The position numbers and the translations under genes are program-made. Positions 18,663 to 27,903 of a DNA stretch of 64,000 bases are shown piece after piece (position 1 is the first letter of the stretch; each line of letters starts with the position of its first letter). The stretch lies in NCBI RefSeq assembly GCF_038896935.1, contig NZ_JBANDC010000004.1:186001-250000 (forward strand), written 5' to 3'. The notes under the pieces were generated by a model, which made no database searches, was not told the DNA's origin, and saw only the letters and a list, made by a program, of their open reading frames with translations. The stretch is from Collimonas rhizosphaerae (GTDB taxonomy: Bacteria > Pseudomonadota > Gammaproteobacteria > Burkholderiales > Burkholderiaceae_D).

Positions 18663-19853
18663 TCAGATACGTTCGATGACCAGCGCAATGCCTTGGCCGC
18701 CGCCGATGCACATGGTGATCAAGCCGTAGCGTTTCTCGGTGCGTATCAGCTCATACAGGCACTTGACCGCGATGATCGTTCCGCTCGCGCCCAACGGATG
18801 GCCGAGCGCGATAGCGCCGCCATTGACATTGGTCAGCTTCGGATCCAAACCCAGCCCTTTGCACACACCCAGCGACTGCGCAGCGAACGCTTCGTTCGAC
18901 TCGATCACCGCCATGTCCTGCAGGCCAAGGCCGGCGCGTTTCAAGGCAAGCTGGACCGCCGGAATCGGGCCGGTGCCCATGATCGACGGATCCACCCCCG
19001 CCACGCCGTAGGAAACCAGGCGCGCCAGCGGCTTCAGGCCGGCGCGGACGGCAGCGCCCGCCTCCATCAGGACGCAGGCGGCGGCGCCGTCGTTGATGCC
19101 GGAAGCATTGCCGGCGGTGACCGTGCCGCCCTCTTTCTTGAATGCCGGCTTGAGCTTGGCCAGCGATTCCATGGTGGCGTCGGCCTTCGGATATTCGTCG
19201 GTGTCGAATTGCGTGACGCCCTTGCGCGTCTTGATTTCGACCGGCACGATCTGCGACTTGAAGTAGCCGGCGGCGATGGCTGCCGTCGCCCGCTTCTGGC
19301 TTTCCAGCGCGAACGCATCCTGTTCTTCACGCGTGATGCCGTATTTCTCCGCCACGTTTTCCGCGGTGATGCCCATATGGCCGCCGCCGAAAGGGTCGGA
19401 CAGCGCACCGATCATCATGTCGATCATCTTGACGTCGCCCATGCGCGCGCCCCAGCGCGCGGCTTGCGTCGCATGCAGCGAGCGGCTCATGCTTTCAACG
19501 CCGCCGCCGACGGCGACATCGGTCTCGTCCAGCTGGATGGCGTTGGCGGCCGTGATGATGGCTTGCAAGCCCGAGCCGCACAGCCGGTTCAGCGTCAGCG
19601 CCGTGGATTCCTTGCCCATGCCGGCATTCAGGCCCACCACGCGCGACACGTACATGTCGCGCGCCTCGGTGTGGATGACATTGCCGAAGACGATCTGGCC
19701 GGCCTGCAGCGGATCGACGCCGGCGCGCGCAAATGCTTCCTTGACGGTAACCGCGCCCAGTTCGCCCGGCGCCAGGTCTTTCAATGCTCCGCCATATGCC
19801 CCGATAGCGGTACGGGCGGCGCCGACGATGACGACTTCTCTTGTATTGGCCAT
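18663..19853 (-). CDS. bktB: Beta-ketothiolase / acetyl-CoA C-acyltransferase
   Basis: 396 residues. A thiolase with all catalytic residues in place: Cys92 in LNRLCGSG, His352 in GGAIALGHPLGASG and Cys382 in MCIGGGQG. The overall sequence is closest in style to BktB-type thiolases of Burkholderiales, which condense acetyl-CoA with acetyl- or propionyl-CoA for polyhydroxyalkanoate synthesis and also work in beta-oxidation. AAGGAG precedes the ATG. It stands alone, so catabolic versus biosynthetic use cannot be decided here. Confidence 0.9.
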   Translation of the reverse strand: MANTREVVIVGAARTAIGAYGGALKDLAPGELGAVTVKEAFARAGVDPLQAGQIVFGNVIHTEARDMYVSRVVGLNAGMGKESTALTLNRLCGSGLQAIITAANAIQLDETDVAVGGGVESMSRSLHATQAARWGARMGDVKMIDMMIGALSDPFGGGHMGITAENVAEKYGITREEQDAFALESQKRATAAIAAGYFKSQIVPVEIKTRKGVTQFDTDEYPKADATMESLAKLKPAFKKEGGTVTAGNASGINDGAAACVLMEAGAAVRAGLKPLARLVSYGVAGVDPSIMGTGPIPAVQLALKRAGLGLQDMAVIESNEAFAAQSLGVCKGLGLDPKLTNVNGGAIALGHPLGASGTIIAVKCLYELIRTEKRYGLITMCIGGGQGIALVIERI

Positions 19854-19940
19854 GTTTATCTCCTTGTTGGTTTGACGATGCTACTGCAATGCTTGCTGCC
19901 TTGTTAACGTAAAGCGGCAGATCAAGCCTACAACGCTACT

Positions 19941-20870
19941 CTAGCAGGCATCCGCTGCTTCAGCCGTGGCCTGCTGCCGGAATTGCTTGGGTGTCATGCC
20001 GGCATGCCGCTTGAAGGCGCGGCTGAAATAAGCCGGATCCTGGAACCCGAGCTCATAGGCAATGCTGGCCACGCCGGACGGCAGGTAAGTCAGCTTGCGC
20101 CGGGCTTCCAGCATCAGGCGCTGCTGCATCAGGTCGAACGCCGACTTGCCGGCCAGCCTGAGGCACAGGCGGTTCAAGCGGGTTTCCGTGACGCGCAGCC
20201 GTTCGGCAAAGCGGCTCACCTGCCACTGCTCTTTGTAGTGCTCTTCCACCAGTCCACGAAAGCGGCTGAACAGTTCGAAATCCTGGCGGCCGCTGCGGTC
20301 CGCCGACCGATGGTCGGAATGCAGGCGCACCAGCAGCAGCAGCACGCTGCGCGCCAGCCATTCCAGCATCAGGGTGTGGCCGGCGCGCGGCCAGGAGGAT
20401 TCAGTCATCAGCTGCTTCAGCAAGGTTTCGATGCGCTGCCGGCTGTCGTCGGCCGCGGTCAGGGTGATCGCCAGCGGCTCCACGAAAATTGCCGAGAACA
20501 ATGTCGCATGCGGGCCCAGCTTGTCGGCAAACAGCAGGTTCTGGTCGACCGTCAGGACAAAACCCTGCGCTTCCCTGGAGAAATCAAAACCATGCACCAC
20601 CGAAGGGTGGATGGTGATCGCCACCGGCCCCTCGCATTCCCACAGTCCGGCGTCGATCTCGGCGCGCACATGGCCGCCGAACAGGAACAGGATCTGGAAC
20701 AAGCCGCGATGCGTATGGCTCTGGATATGCCAGTCATGCAGCCGGCTGCGCGTTTCTATCAGCTCGATATGGACGAATTCGGCATTCTCGGCCGGCGCGT
20801 TTTCGCCATACAGGGCGAATTGCGGGACGTCTCCTTTTGTGGTTTTTTTGATTGCATGCGGGGCGGCCAT
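19941..20870 (-). CDS. pobR: AraC-family regulator PobR (4-hydroxybenzoate-responsive)
   Basis: 309 residues from the ATG at 20870 (CTGGAG upstream). An N-terminal cupin-like sensing domain (HIQSHTHRGLFQILFLFGG) is followed by two helix-turn-helix motifs (WQVSRFAERLRVTETRLNRL and the LGFQDPAYFSRAFKRHAG signature). Divergent from pobA with 141 bp between starts, exactly the pobR-pobA arrangement known from Acinetobacter and pseudomonads, where PobR activates pobA with 4-hydroxybenzoate. The symbol rests on family similarity plus this context. Confidence 0.88.
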   Translation of the reverse strand: MAAPHAIKKTTKGDVPQFALYGENAPAENAEFVHIELIETRSRLHDWHIQSHTHRGLFQILFLFGGHVRAEIDAGLWECEGPVAITIHPSVVHGFDFSREAQGFVLTVDQNLLFADKLGPHATLFSAIFVEPLAITLTAADDSRQRIETLLKQLMTESSWPRAGHTLMLEWLARSVLLLLVRLHSDHRSADRSGRQDFELFSRFRGLVEEHYKEQWQVSRFAERLRVTETRLNRLCLRLAGKSAFDLMQQRLMLEARRKLTYLPSGVASIAYELGFQDPAYFSRAFKRHAGMTPKQFRQQATAEAADAC

Positions 20871-21011
20871 GTACTGTCTCCAGGAAGAAGCGACTGTCAA
20901 AATAGTACAAGTTATTCCTCGTTTCATCCATTTTTTACGGGCACCGGCTGGACTAGGATTCATATCCATAAGGGATGCACAAAAAAAATCATCAAACAAT
21001 GGAGAAGACGA
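20871..21011. promoter_or_regulatory. pobR-pobA divergent control region
   Basis: 141 bp between diverging starts. A weak candidate promoter for pobA is TTTTTA (around 20935) and TAGGAT 16 bases later. No operator repeats were singled out. The role is inferred from gene arrangement. Confidence 0.45.
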
Positions 21012-22181
21012 ATGAAGACGCAAATAGCGATTATCGGCGCCGGTCCGGCAGGCCTGTTGCTGTCGCACCTGCTGCACCTGGCCGGCATCGAATCGGTGGT
21101 GCTGGAAAGCCGCAGCCGCGCCGAGATCGAGGCCACCATCCGCGCCGGCGTGCTGGAACAGGGCACCATGGATATCCTCGTGCAAAGCGGGGTCGGCGCC
21201 AGGATGCAGCGCGAGGGAGTGGTGCACCACGGCATCGAGCTGGCCTTCGGCGGCCGCCGCCATCGCATCGACCTGACCGAGCTCACCGGCCGTTCGATCA
21301 CCGTGTATGCGCAGCATGAAGTGATCAAGGACCTGGTGGCGGCGCGCCTGGCTGCTGGCGGAAAAATCCTATTCGAAGTCAGCGACGCCAGCCTGCACGA
21401 CCTCCAGGGTGCCACCCCGTCGGTGCGTTATACGCACCTGGGAGAACCTGGTTTGCTGCAAGCCGATTTCGTGATCGGCTGCGACGGCTTCCACGGCATT
21501 TCACGCCCCGCCATTCCAGAAAATCCGCGCCGGGACTTCCAGCGCAGCTATCCGTTCGGCTGGTTCGGCATCCTGGTGGAAGCGCCGCCGTCTTCGGACG
21601 AACTGATCTATGCCCAGCATGAGCGCGGTTTCGCGCTGGTAAGCACGCGCTCGCCGACCGTACAGCGCCTGTACTTCCAATGCGATCCCAAGGACGATGT
21701 GGGCAACTGGTCCGACGACCGCATCTGGGCGGAACTGAATGCACGGCTGGCGTGCGAGGATGGCTGGACGCTGAAGGAAGGAAAGATATTCCAGAAAAAC
21801 ATCATCGGCATGCGCAGCTTTGTCGCTACCCCGATGCAGTACGGACGATTGTTCCTGGCCGGCGACGCGGCCCATATCGTGCCGCCTACCGGCGCCAAGG
21901 GCCTCAACCTGGCGGTCTCTGACGTACGCTTGCTGGCGCGCGGATTCACGCAGTTCTACCGCGAAGGCCGGCAAGACCTGCTGGCCGGATATACCGAAGC
22001 TGCGCTCAAGCGCGTCTGGCGCGCCGAGCATTTCTCCTGGTGGATGACTGGCATGCTGCACACTTTCGCCGACGCCTCGCCTTTCCAGCAACAGCTGCAG
22101 CGGGCCGAACTGGATTACGTGGTGGCTTCCCGCGCCGCGGCCACGGCGCTGGCCGAAAACTATGTCGGCATGCATTTTTAA
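21012..22181 (+). CDS. pobA: 4-hydroxybenzoate 3-monooxygenase
   Basis: 389 residues, close to the family's 394. A flavoprotein hydroxylase turning 4-hydroxybenzoate into protocatechuate with NADPH and oxygen. Seen: the FAD dinucleotide site IIGAGPAG (residues 7-14), the class A flavin motif VIGCDGFHG and the ribityl-binding GDAAHIVPPTGAKGLN. GGAG lies 8 bases before the ATG. It is followed by a pcaK-type uptake gene and a porin on the same strand, which makes a compact uptake and ring-hydroxylation module under PobR. Confidence 0.95.
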   Translation: MKTQIAIIGAGPAGLLLSHLLHLAGIESVVLESRSRAEIEATIRAGVLEQGTMDILVQSGVGARMQREGVVHHGIELAFGGRRHRIDLTELTGRSITVYAQHEVIKDLVAARLAAGGKILFEVSDASLHDLQGATPSVRYTHLGEPGLLQADFVIGCDGFHGISRPAIPENPRRDFQRSYPFGWFGILVEAPPSSDELIYAQHERGFALVSTRSPTVQRLYFQCDPKDDVGNWSDDRIWAELNARLACEDGWTLKEGKIFQKNIIGMRSFVATPMQYGRLFLAGDAAHIVPPTGAKGLNLAVSDVRLLARGFTQFYREGRQDLLAGYTEAALKRVWRAEHFSWWMTGMLHTFADASPFQQQLQRAELDYVVASRAAATALAENYVGMHF

Positions 22182-22415
22182 CGCACCTGGATGCATTCGA
22201 GACAAAGCTTGATTTGGGCGAATATCGCACAATACGGGCGATAAGCGCTTACTGCGCAACATCGCCGTCTTGATACGGATTGGGACAGACCCTAGTATTC
22301 AGCAAACCGGAAGCAAGCAAAGACTTGCACAACACCGGCGATAGGCAACACGGCAAGGCGGCCGCTTGCGCTTTGGCGACAAAAGATAAAAACATAAAAT
22401 CCAGGAGACAAAGCT

Positions 22416-22502
22416 ATGCACACCAGCCCGCGGCAATCGTTTGCCGTCCATGCCGTTCGCCACGCCGCGGTTTTCCAGCCGGGTGCCGGGAGCGTGACAT
22501 GA
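22416..22502 (+). CDS. 28-codon leader ORF overlapping the pcaK start
   Basis: An ATG at 22416 follows an excellent AGGAG ribosome site and opens a 28-residue frame (MHTSPRQSFAVHAVRHAAVF...). Its TGA overlaps the pcaK ATG as ATGA (22499-22502), and it is in a different frame from pcaK. This is the geometry of a translationally coupled leader peptide. No similarity to a known leader was recognised. Chance cannot be excluded, but strong ribosome site plus exact overlap argue for translation. Confidence 0.5.
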   Translation: MHTSPRQSFAVHAVRHAAVFQPGAGSVT

Positions 22503-23842
22503 CGGCCCGGCAGACCATCGACGTACAGCAGTTCATCGACGACAAACCGTTTTCCCTCTACCAGTGGCTGATCCTCGGGCTGTGTTTCCTGATCATTGCG
22601 ATTGACGGTTTCGACACCGCAATCATCGGCTTCCTGGCGCCGGCCTTGAGCCAGGAATGGCACGTCGAAAAAGCGGCGCTGGTGCCGGTACTGAGCGCCG
22701 CGCTGGTGGGACTGGCGGTCGGCGCGCTGCTGGCCGGGCCGCTGGCCGACCGCATCGGGCGCAAAAAAGTGCTGCTGGCGTCGGTCCTGCTGTTCGGGTT
22801 CTGGACGCTGATGTCGGCGTTCGCCGGCTCGATCCAGATCCTCACCGCGCTGCGCTTCCTGACCGGCCTCGGTTTGGGCGCGGCGATGCCGAATGCGGTC
22901 ACCCTGATGTCGGAATACGCGCCGCAGCGCAAACGTTCGATGATCGTCAATACCATGTTCTGCGGCTTCACCCTGGGTTCGGCGCTGGGCGGTTTTGTCG
23001 CCGCCTGGATGATCCCGCATTACGGCTGGCACAGCATGTTCATTGTCGGCGGCTGCCTGCCTTTGCTGCTGGCGATGCTGTTGCTGCAGTTGCCGGAATC
23101 GCCGCGTTTCATGGTGGTGCGGCGCTGGCCGGATAAAAAGATCGCCGCTGTGCTGAACCGCATTGCACCTGGATCGATTACCTCAGAGGCCCAGTTTACC
23201 GTGCCGGAACTGGTCGCCCTGGCCGGAAAAACCGCGCTGGCGGTGATTTTCTCGGCGCGCTACCGGTTCGGCACGCTGATGCTGTGGCTGACGTATTTCA
23301 TGGGCCTGCTGATTTTCTACCTGCTGACCAGCTGGATGCCGACGCTGATCAAGAACGCCGGATTTTCCATCGCGCAGGCCAGCAACATCACCGCCCTGTT
23401 TCCCTTGGGCGGGGTGATCGGCACGCTGGCGGTCGGCTGGCTGATGGACCGCATGAGCGCACACAAGGCGATTGCGGCGACCTATGTGCTGACCGGGATC
23501 TTCGTCTACGCCATCGGCCACGGCACCGGCAGCGCGGTGCTGCTGGGCGTGCTGATGTTCATTGCCGGACTGTGCATGAACGGCGCGCAATCGTCGATGC
23601 CGGCGCTGGCTGCCGGGTTCTATCCGACCCAGGGCCGCGCTACCGGCGTCGCCTGGATGCTCGGCATCGGCCGTCTCGGCGGCATCCTGGGCGCGGCGAT
23701 CGGCGGCCAGCTGCTGCAGTTCGGCTGGGGCCTGAGCGCCATCTTCAGCCTGCTGGCGCTGCCCGCTTTCGTCGCCGCGGCAGCACTGCTGTTCAAGCAT
23801 CTCCACCTGAGATCGCACGGGCAGCTCAGCATGACCGGCTGA
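22499..23842 (+). CDS. pcaK: Aromatic-acid:H+ symporter, PcaK-like MFS (AAHS family)
   Basis: 447 residues, 12 membrane segments. The first segment carries the AAHS signature IAIDGFDTAIIGFLAPAL, whose acidic residue is needed for aromatic acid uptake, and the loop LADRIGRKKV is the MFS motif A. PcaK imports 4-hydroxybenzoate and protocatechuate. The start was placed at 22499 (GGGAG upstream, ATGA overlap with the leader ORF); an ORF extension to 22280 lacks a ribosome site. Lies between pobA and a porin gene. Confidence 0.88.
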   Translation: MTARQTIDVQQFIDDKPFSLYQWLILGLCFLIIAIDGFDTAIIGFLAPALSQEWHVEKAALVPVLSAALVGLAVGALLAGPLADRIGRKKVLLASVLLFGFWTLMSAFAGSIQILTALRFLTGLGLGAAMPNAVTLMSEYAPQRKRSMIVNTMFCGFTLGSALGGFVAAWMIPHYGWHSMFIVGGCLPLLLAMLLLQLPESPRFMVVRRWPDKKIAAVLNRIAPGSITSEAQFTVPELVALAGKTALAVIFSARYRFGTLMLWLTYFMGLLIFYLLTSWMPTLIKNAGFSIAQASNITALFPLGGVIGTLAVGWLMDRMSAHKAIAATYVLTGIFVYAIGHGTGSAVLLGVLMFIAGLCMNGAQSSMPALAAGFYPTQGRATGVAWMLGIGRLGGILGAAIGGQLLQFGWGLSAIFSLLALPAFVAAAALLFKHLHLRSHGQLSMTG

Positions 23843-23918
23843 GCGTACCGGACCGCCCTTTTCCATCCGCCAAGGCGGCGCTGAGATAGGCCGGTTTCCC
23901 CTGCCACCAACACCCGGC

Positions 23919-23938
23919 AGCGAAGCTCGCGCTTCGCT
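23919..23938. other. Perfect 8-bp stem hairpin between pcaK and porin genes
   Basis: AGCGAAGC TCGC GCTTCGCT: an eight-pair stem with a four-base loop 77 bp after the pcaK stop and 66 bp before the porin ATG. No T-run follows, so it is not a standard terminator; it could stabilise the upstream message or reduce read-through. Confidence 0.55.
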
Positions 23939-24003
23939 CGGGCTTCGTATCGCCTTTGATTCCTGCAGCAGCACCTGACCATAAAAAATCCGGAGACAAA
24001 ACC

Positions 24004-25050
24004 ATGAAAAAAACACTCATTGCATGCGCCGCTCTCACTGCCGTTGCCGGCGCGGCGCACGCGCAAAGCACCAATGTCGCCATCTACGGCATCATCGACA
24101 GCGGCATCGAATTCGCCGACAACGGCAAGGACCGCCTGAACCGCGTGCAAAGCGGCAGCCTCAGCCAGAGCAGGATAGGCTTCACCGGAACGGAAGACCT
24201 GGGCGGCGGATTGCGGGCGCTGTTCACGCTTGAAAACGGCTTCAATGTCGATAACGGCTCCTTCGCCCAGACCGGCCTGCTGTTCGGCCGCCAGACTTTC
24301 GTCGGCCTCGGATCGCCTGCCGGCGCCGTCACGCTGGGACGCCAATATGAACCGCTGCATTCGATGCACGTCAAGTTCAGCACGCATGCGGTTGGCTTCG
24401 GCGACGCCTCCGCGGCTTACGTGCCGGTGATCGAAGACGTACGCCTGGACAATTCGATCAAGTATGTTTCGCCGGTGCTGGCCGGCGTGACGCTGACGCT
24501 GTTTTACGCATTGGGCGAGAACACCACGGTGCCGACCGCCAGCAGGTCGTACGGCAACCTGTTCAACCTCCAGGCCAATTACGACAACGGCCCCTTGTCC
24601 GCGGCAGCGAGCTATGCCTCGAAGAAAAAGACGCCTTCCGCGCCGGACAACATCACCAAGTACCTGGCTGCCGCCGTATCTTATGATTTCATCTTTGCGA
24701 AACCTTACCTGGTGGCCGAAACGGTGCGCAACGACGCCAGTAGCGCGGCCGTCCCCGATTACGATTTCTGGTCGCTGGCGGTGGATGTGCCGCTGGGCGG
24801 CGGCCGCCTGAATTTCAGCTACGGCAGCCTGAAAAACAAGAGCGCCGCGAATGCCGGTTCACGCAGTTATGGCGTGGTGTACGACTACGACTTGTCAAAG
24901 CGGACTACCTTGTACACCGGCTACTCGCGCGTCAATAACGACGCGGGAGCGAATTTTGGCGTCGGCTCCGCCAACGGCGGCGAAGTCGCCGCAGCCAGTG
25001 CGGGCGCCGATCCGAGCGCCCTCATCTTCGGCATACGCCACAAATTCTGA
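24004..25050 (+). CDS. General porin (betaproteobacterial Omp32/OpcP type)
   Basis: 348 residues. Signal peptide ending AHA-Q, then a 16-stranded barrel beginning NVAIYGIIDSGIEF with the typical SRIGFTGTEDLGGGLRA turn, the LFGRQTFVGL strand and C-terminal IRHKF ending in phenylalanine, the outer membrane assembly signal. It forms a trimeric diffusion pore, usually anion-selective. CGGAG precedes the ATG. Its position after pobA-pcaK suggests it passes aromatic acids, which is inference only. Confidence 0.93.
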   Translation: MKKTLIACAALTAVAGAAHAQSTNVAIYGIIDSGIEFADNGKDRLNRVQSGSLSQSRIGFTGTEDLGGGLRALFTLENGFNVDNGSFAQTGLLFGRQTFVGLGSPAGAVTLGRQYEPLHSMHVKFSTHAVGFGDASAAYVPVIEDVRLDNSIKYVSPVLAGVTLTLFYALGENTTVPTASRSYGNLFNLQANYDNGPLSAAASYASKKKTPSAPDNITKYLAAAVSYDFIFAKPYLVAETVRNDASSAAVPDYDFWSLAVDVPLGGGRLNFSYGSLKNKSAANAGSRSYGVVYDYDLSKRTTLYTGYSRVNNDAGANFGVGSANGGEVAAASAGADPSALIFGIRHKF

Positions 25051-25074
25051 CCAGGATGGGGACTGCTGAGCAGG

Positions 25075-27423
25075 CTACATCAGCGCGGCAATCTCGGCTG
25101 CGCTCAAGGCGCCGCGATAGATACGGAACTCGTCCACCAGGCCGTTGAAGTATGGGTCGCTGGCGTACTGAGAGCGCCCGATCCAGTTCTGGCTGGTGCT
25201 GCCCAGGCGGAACGGCGCCAGGACCATTGCGGGATTGCTGCCTACCGGGTTGCCGTCCAGGTACAAGGTTCCGGTTTTGCCCGACAGGGTGACGGCGACG
25301 TGGACCCATTGCCCGAGCGGCAATGCCGTGTTGCTGTCGATTCCCTGCTCGCCGCTGCCGCCATTGACGGTCATGGCAAAACGCGGAAACCCGCTGCTGC
25401 CGCGGGCCGCCAGCATCATGTAATGGCCGGCGCCAGAACCGAAATCGAACACGCGCGCCCATGTCCCGGAAGCATTCCAGAACACCCATGCCGCAATCGT
25501 GATATCCGCCACATCGCTCACGATATCGGCCGGCAGGCTGAGGTAGCCGTTGCTGCCGTTCAGCGACACCGCCCCGCCCTTCTTGCCGCTGGCCCAGCTG
25601 GCGCCGTTGACCAGCGTCCCGGCGTGCCCCTTGCCGCTGGAATCGGCGGCTGTGACGCCGCTGCCATCATCCAGCGCCAGGTAGGCCAGCAATTGCACTG
25701 CCGTGACCGCGGTCGCCTCGTTCGATGCCGCGCTGGTTCCAGACGGCGTCTGCGCGGTAACGACATAATGATAGGTGCCTGCGGCGAGTCCGCTGTCGGT
25801 ATAAGTCAGCAAATCGCTGATGCCGGTTGCGATGGTTGTATACGGTCCACCGGCGACCGTGCTGCGTTTGACGCTATAACTGTTTGCATACGCGCTGCCC
25901 CACCAGGACAGTTGCACCTGTCCCTGGCTCGCAATTGCAGTCAGGCCGCTCGGCGCCGCGCCGCTTGCTATTGCGTCGCGCGTGCAGGTCAGCGTGCCAT
26001 AGCCCAGCTGATCGTAGCCGCCGCTGTTGGGACCGTAATTGCCGCCACCGCCTTCCGGCTGGATCAGGGCCGCGAATTTCCTCGAATAAGGCGCGGCCAA
26101 TCCCTTGCGGTTGACGTAATGGTTATAGACCAGCGCCCATCCAGGCCGCACTGTGCCTTGCCCGGCGGTCGACAAGGCAGTCTGGTTGACATGGTCGACG
26201 TTGTTGTAAGTGACATAGGGCACTGTATAAAACGCGCTGCCCGATTCAATCAGGTTGGCTTTGGCGACGTATTCGGCGCCGGCAAGAAAGCGGTTGTTGT
26301 CGTAACCGTACAAGTCGACTCCCTGGTTCCAGGCCATCTCGCAGATCGGACCCATCAATGCGATGCCGAGCGTGTTGTGGCCCTGGTCGCGGCCGGTTTC
26401 CTGCCACTGCCCCAGGTAACCGGGATGCATGTAATAGACGGCTTGTGAAACGGCGCCGTTGCCTGCGCCGTTCTTGAAATAATCGACCGCTTCGTTGAAC
26501 ATGGCGTGGTCGTCGCATAACACGCCGATAGCCATGATCGAAGCCACGTTGCACAAGTCCCAGTTGGCCCAGTAGTGGGTCACTTCCGTATTGTTGTGGC
26601 GGATCAGGAAATCATGGTTGATGGGGTAAAAGACGGTCCGCATCATGTTCTGGAAACGGGCAAGGTCGGCAGCAGCCCAGCCGCTGTAGGAGCGCATGAT
26701 TTCGGCCGCGTTGGCGAATTCGTAGCCGTAGATGCCGGCGGCCAGGGCGGCATTCGAATTGCCGCCCAATAGCGTGAGCGTCGACGACCAGGCATTCAGG
26801 ATTGCCACCGCCTTGTCGGCATAAGCGGTATCGCCTGAAATTTTCCAGCGCAATGCGCAAGCGTAGGTAGCGGCAATGTCGTTATAAAGAAGCGTGTAGT
26901 TCTCCGCATGCACGCCGTCGCTGCCGCGATAAATCGCCGCTTGCGGACGAGGCGTGTAGCTCAGCCGGGCATGGCTGTTGGCGATCAGTACATTCCAGCC
27001 GTCGATCCACGGCGATGCTTTCGCTTTCACTTTCTGGCTCATGCGGTCAAAGTCGGCCTGCGTGTGCAGCAGGCCCGGATGAACAAACGTACTGCTGGCA
27101 GGAGCGGATGCGGTTTCCGTTGTCGTCGTGGCAGGTATCTGGCCGGCGCTTGCAGGCGCCGTTGCAGAAGTGGCCGCCGGCGCGGCGGCCGCGGCAGGCG
27201 AACTGCCGCCGGCTGCGGACGCCGTATCGCTGCCGCCGCTGCCGCAACCAGTCAGCAACAGGATGCCGATACTGGACATGAAATTGCGGCGCGACATGCC
27301 GTCAACATGCTGTTCAACGGCGGATTCTTTATTTGCCGCTGCTGCCGTAGACACTTCGCCGCTGGCGGCGGTAACTGGATTTTTCACGCTCTTGTCCTTC
27401 AAAGATATATTTTCCGAAGGCAT
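25075..27423 (-). CDS. Exported alginate-lyase-like polysaccharide lyase with FN3 and LamG domains
   Basis: 782 residues from the ATG at 27423 (GTG at 27444 and a later ATG at 27297 are alternatives). A twin-arginine signal with lipobox (SRRNFMSSIGILLLTGCGSG) predicts a Tat-exported lipoprotein. A low-complexity Ala/Ser/Thr linker is followed by an alpha-toroid alginate-lyase-type domain (about 110-430; NNTEVTHYWANWDLCN, TGRDQGHNTLGI), a fibronectin III domain (about 455-545) and a laminin-G/concanavalin-like domain (about 560-780; LNGSNGYLSLP, GLVDEFRIYRGALS) that should bind glycans. It probably cleaves a uronic-acid or related polymer outside the cell; substrate unproved. A LacI-type palindrome lies upstream. 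Confidence 0.82.
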   Translation of the reverse strand: MPSENISLKDKSVKNPVTAASGEVSTAAAANKESAVEQHVDGMSRRNFMSSIGILLLTGCGSGGSDTASAAGGSSPAAAAAPAATSATAPASAGQIPATTTTETASAPASSTFVHPGLLHTQADFDRMSQKVKAKASPWIDGWNVLIANSHARLSYTPRPQAAIYRGSDGVHAENYTLLYNDIAATYACALRWKISGDTAYADKAVAILNAWSSTLTLLGGNSNAALAAGIYGYEFANAAEIMRSYSGWAAADLARFQNMMRTVFYPINHDFLIRHNNTEVTHYWANWDLCNVASIMAIGVLCDDHAMFNEAVDYFKNGAGNGAVSQAVYYMHPGYLGQWQETGRDQGHNTLGIALMGPICEMAWNQGVDLYGYDNNRFLAGAEYVAKANLIESGSAFYTVPYVTYNNVDHVNQTALSTAGQGTVRPGWALVYNHYVNRKGLAAPYSRKFAALIQPEGGGGNYGPNSGGYDQLGYGTLTCTRDAIASGAAPSGLTAIASQGQVQLSWWGSAYANSYSVKRSTVAGGPYTTIATGISDLLTYTDSGLAAGTYHYVVTAQTPSGTSAASNEATAVTAVQLLAYLALDDGSGVTAADSSGKGHAGTLVNGASWASGKKGGAVSLNGSNGYLSLPADIVSDVADITIAAWVFWNASGTWARVFDFGSGAGHYMMLAARGSSGFPRFAMTVNGGSGEQGIDSNTALPLGQWVHVAVTLSGKTGTLYLDGNPVGSNPAMVLAPFRLGSTSQNWIGRSQYASDPYFNGLVDEFRIYRGALSAAEIAALM

Positions 27424-27510
27424 CAAAGGCAGGATCCGTGCCACATCCAGCCTGCTGCTGGCCTCAGACGATCTGTGAATAAAAAGCTATCGACACTTGT
27501 CGCAAATGGA

Positions 27511-27524
27511 TGTTAGCGCTAACA
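27511..27524. promoter_or_regulatory. Perfect 14-bp palindrome, LacI/GalR-type operator
   Basis: TGTTAGCGCTAACA is a perfect palindrome with the central CG typical of LacI-family operators. It lies 88 bp before the ATG of the lyase-like gene, in the promoter region between it and the divergent DUF899 gene. No LacI-family gene is in the window, so the regulator would be encoded elsewhere. The 27424-27903 interval otherwise shows no gene. Confidence 0.65.
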
Positions 27525-27903
27525 ATTTTCGTCAGTTTCCTGCCCGGCGAGGCAAATTTTGTCCAATCGAACAAGGCATCGGGATCGATGCGGCACGGCG
27601 CTTCGGCAGCACCGCCCACAGTGCGTACATAGGGCACGCCATCAATTGCCATTCCGGCATGGCCTTGGGAAGAATCATTGTTTCGCACGGCAACACGCGG
27701 AAAAATCTGCTGTTTTGGTTTAACCTGTAAAACATCGCGCCTGCGATTATCCCTGTGACGCGCTGTGCCAAGAAAAACGCGGCCATTGCGCTGTTGTTCG
27801 TTCGTAAATAACGAGCAGCGAGGCGCGGTCTTATCGCCGTCTCTCGTGTTCGGCCGCCTGAGCGTGGCTGGACAGATGGATGCCAGGCAATCGGAGGATA
27901 ACC

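Noticed and set aside
19983..21011. Upstream extension of the pobA frame through pobR
   Set aside because: The extension is antisense to pobR; the ATG at 21012 has a ribosome site and gives the normal PobA length.
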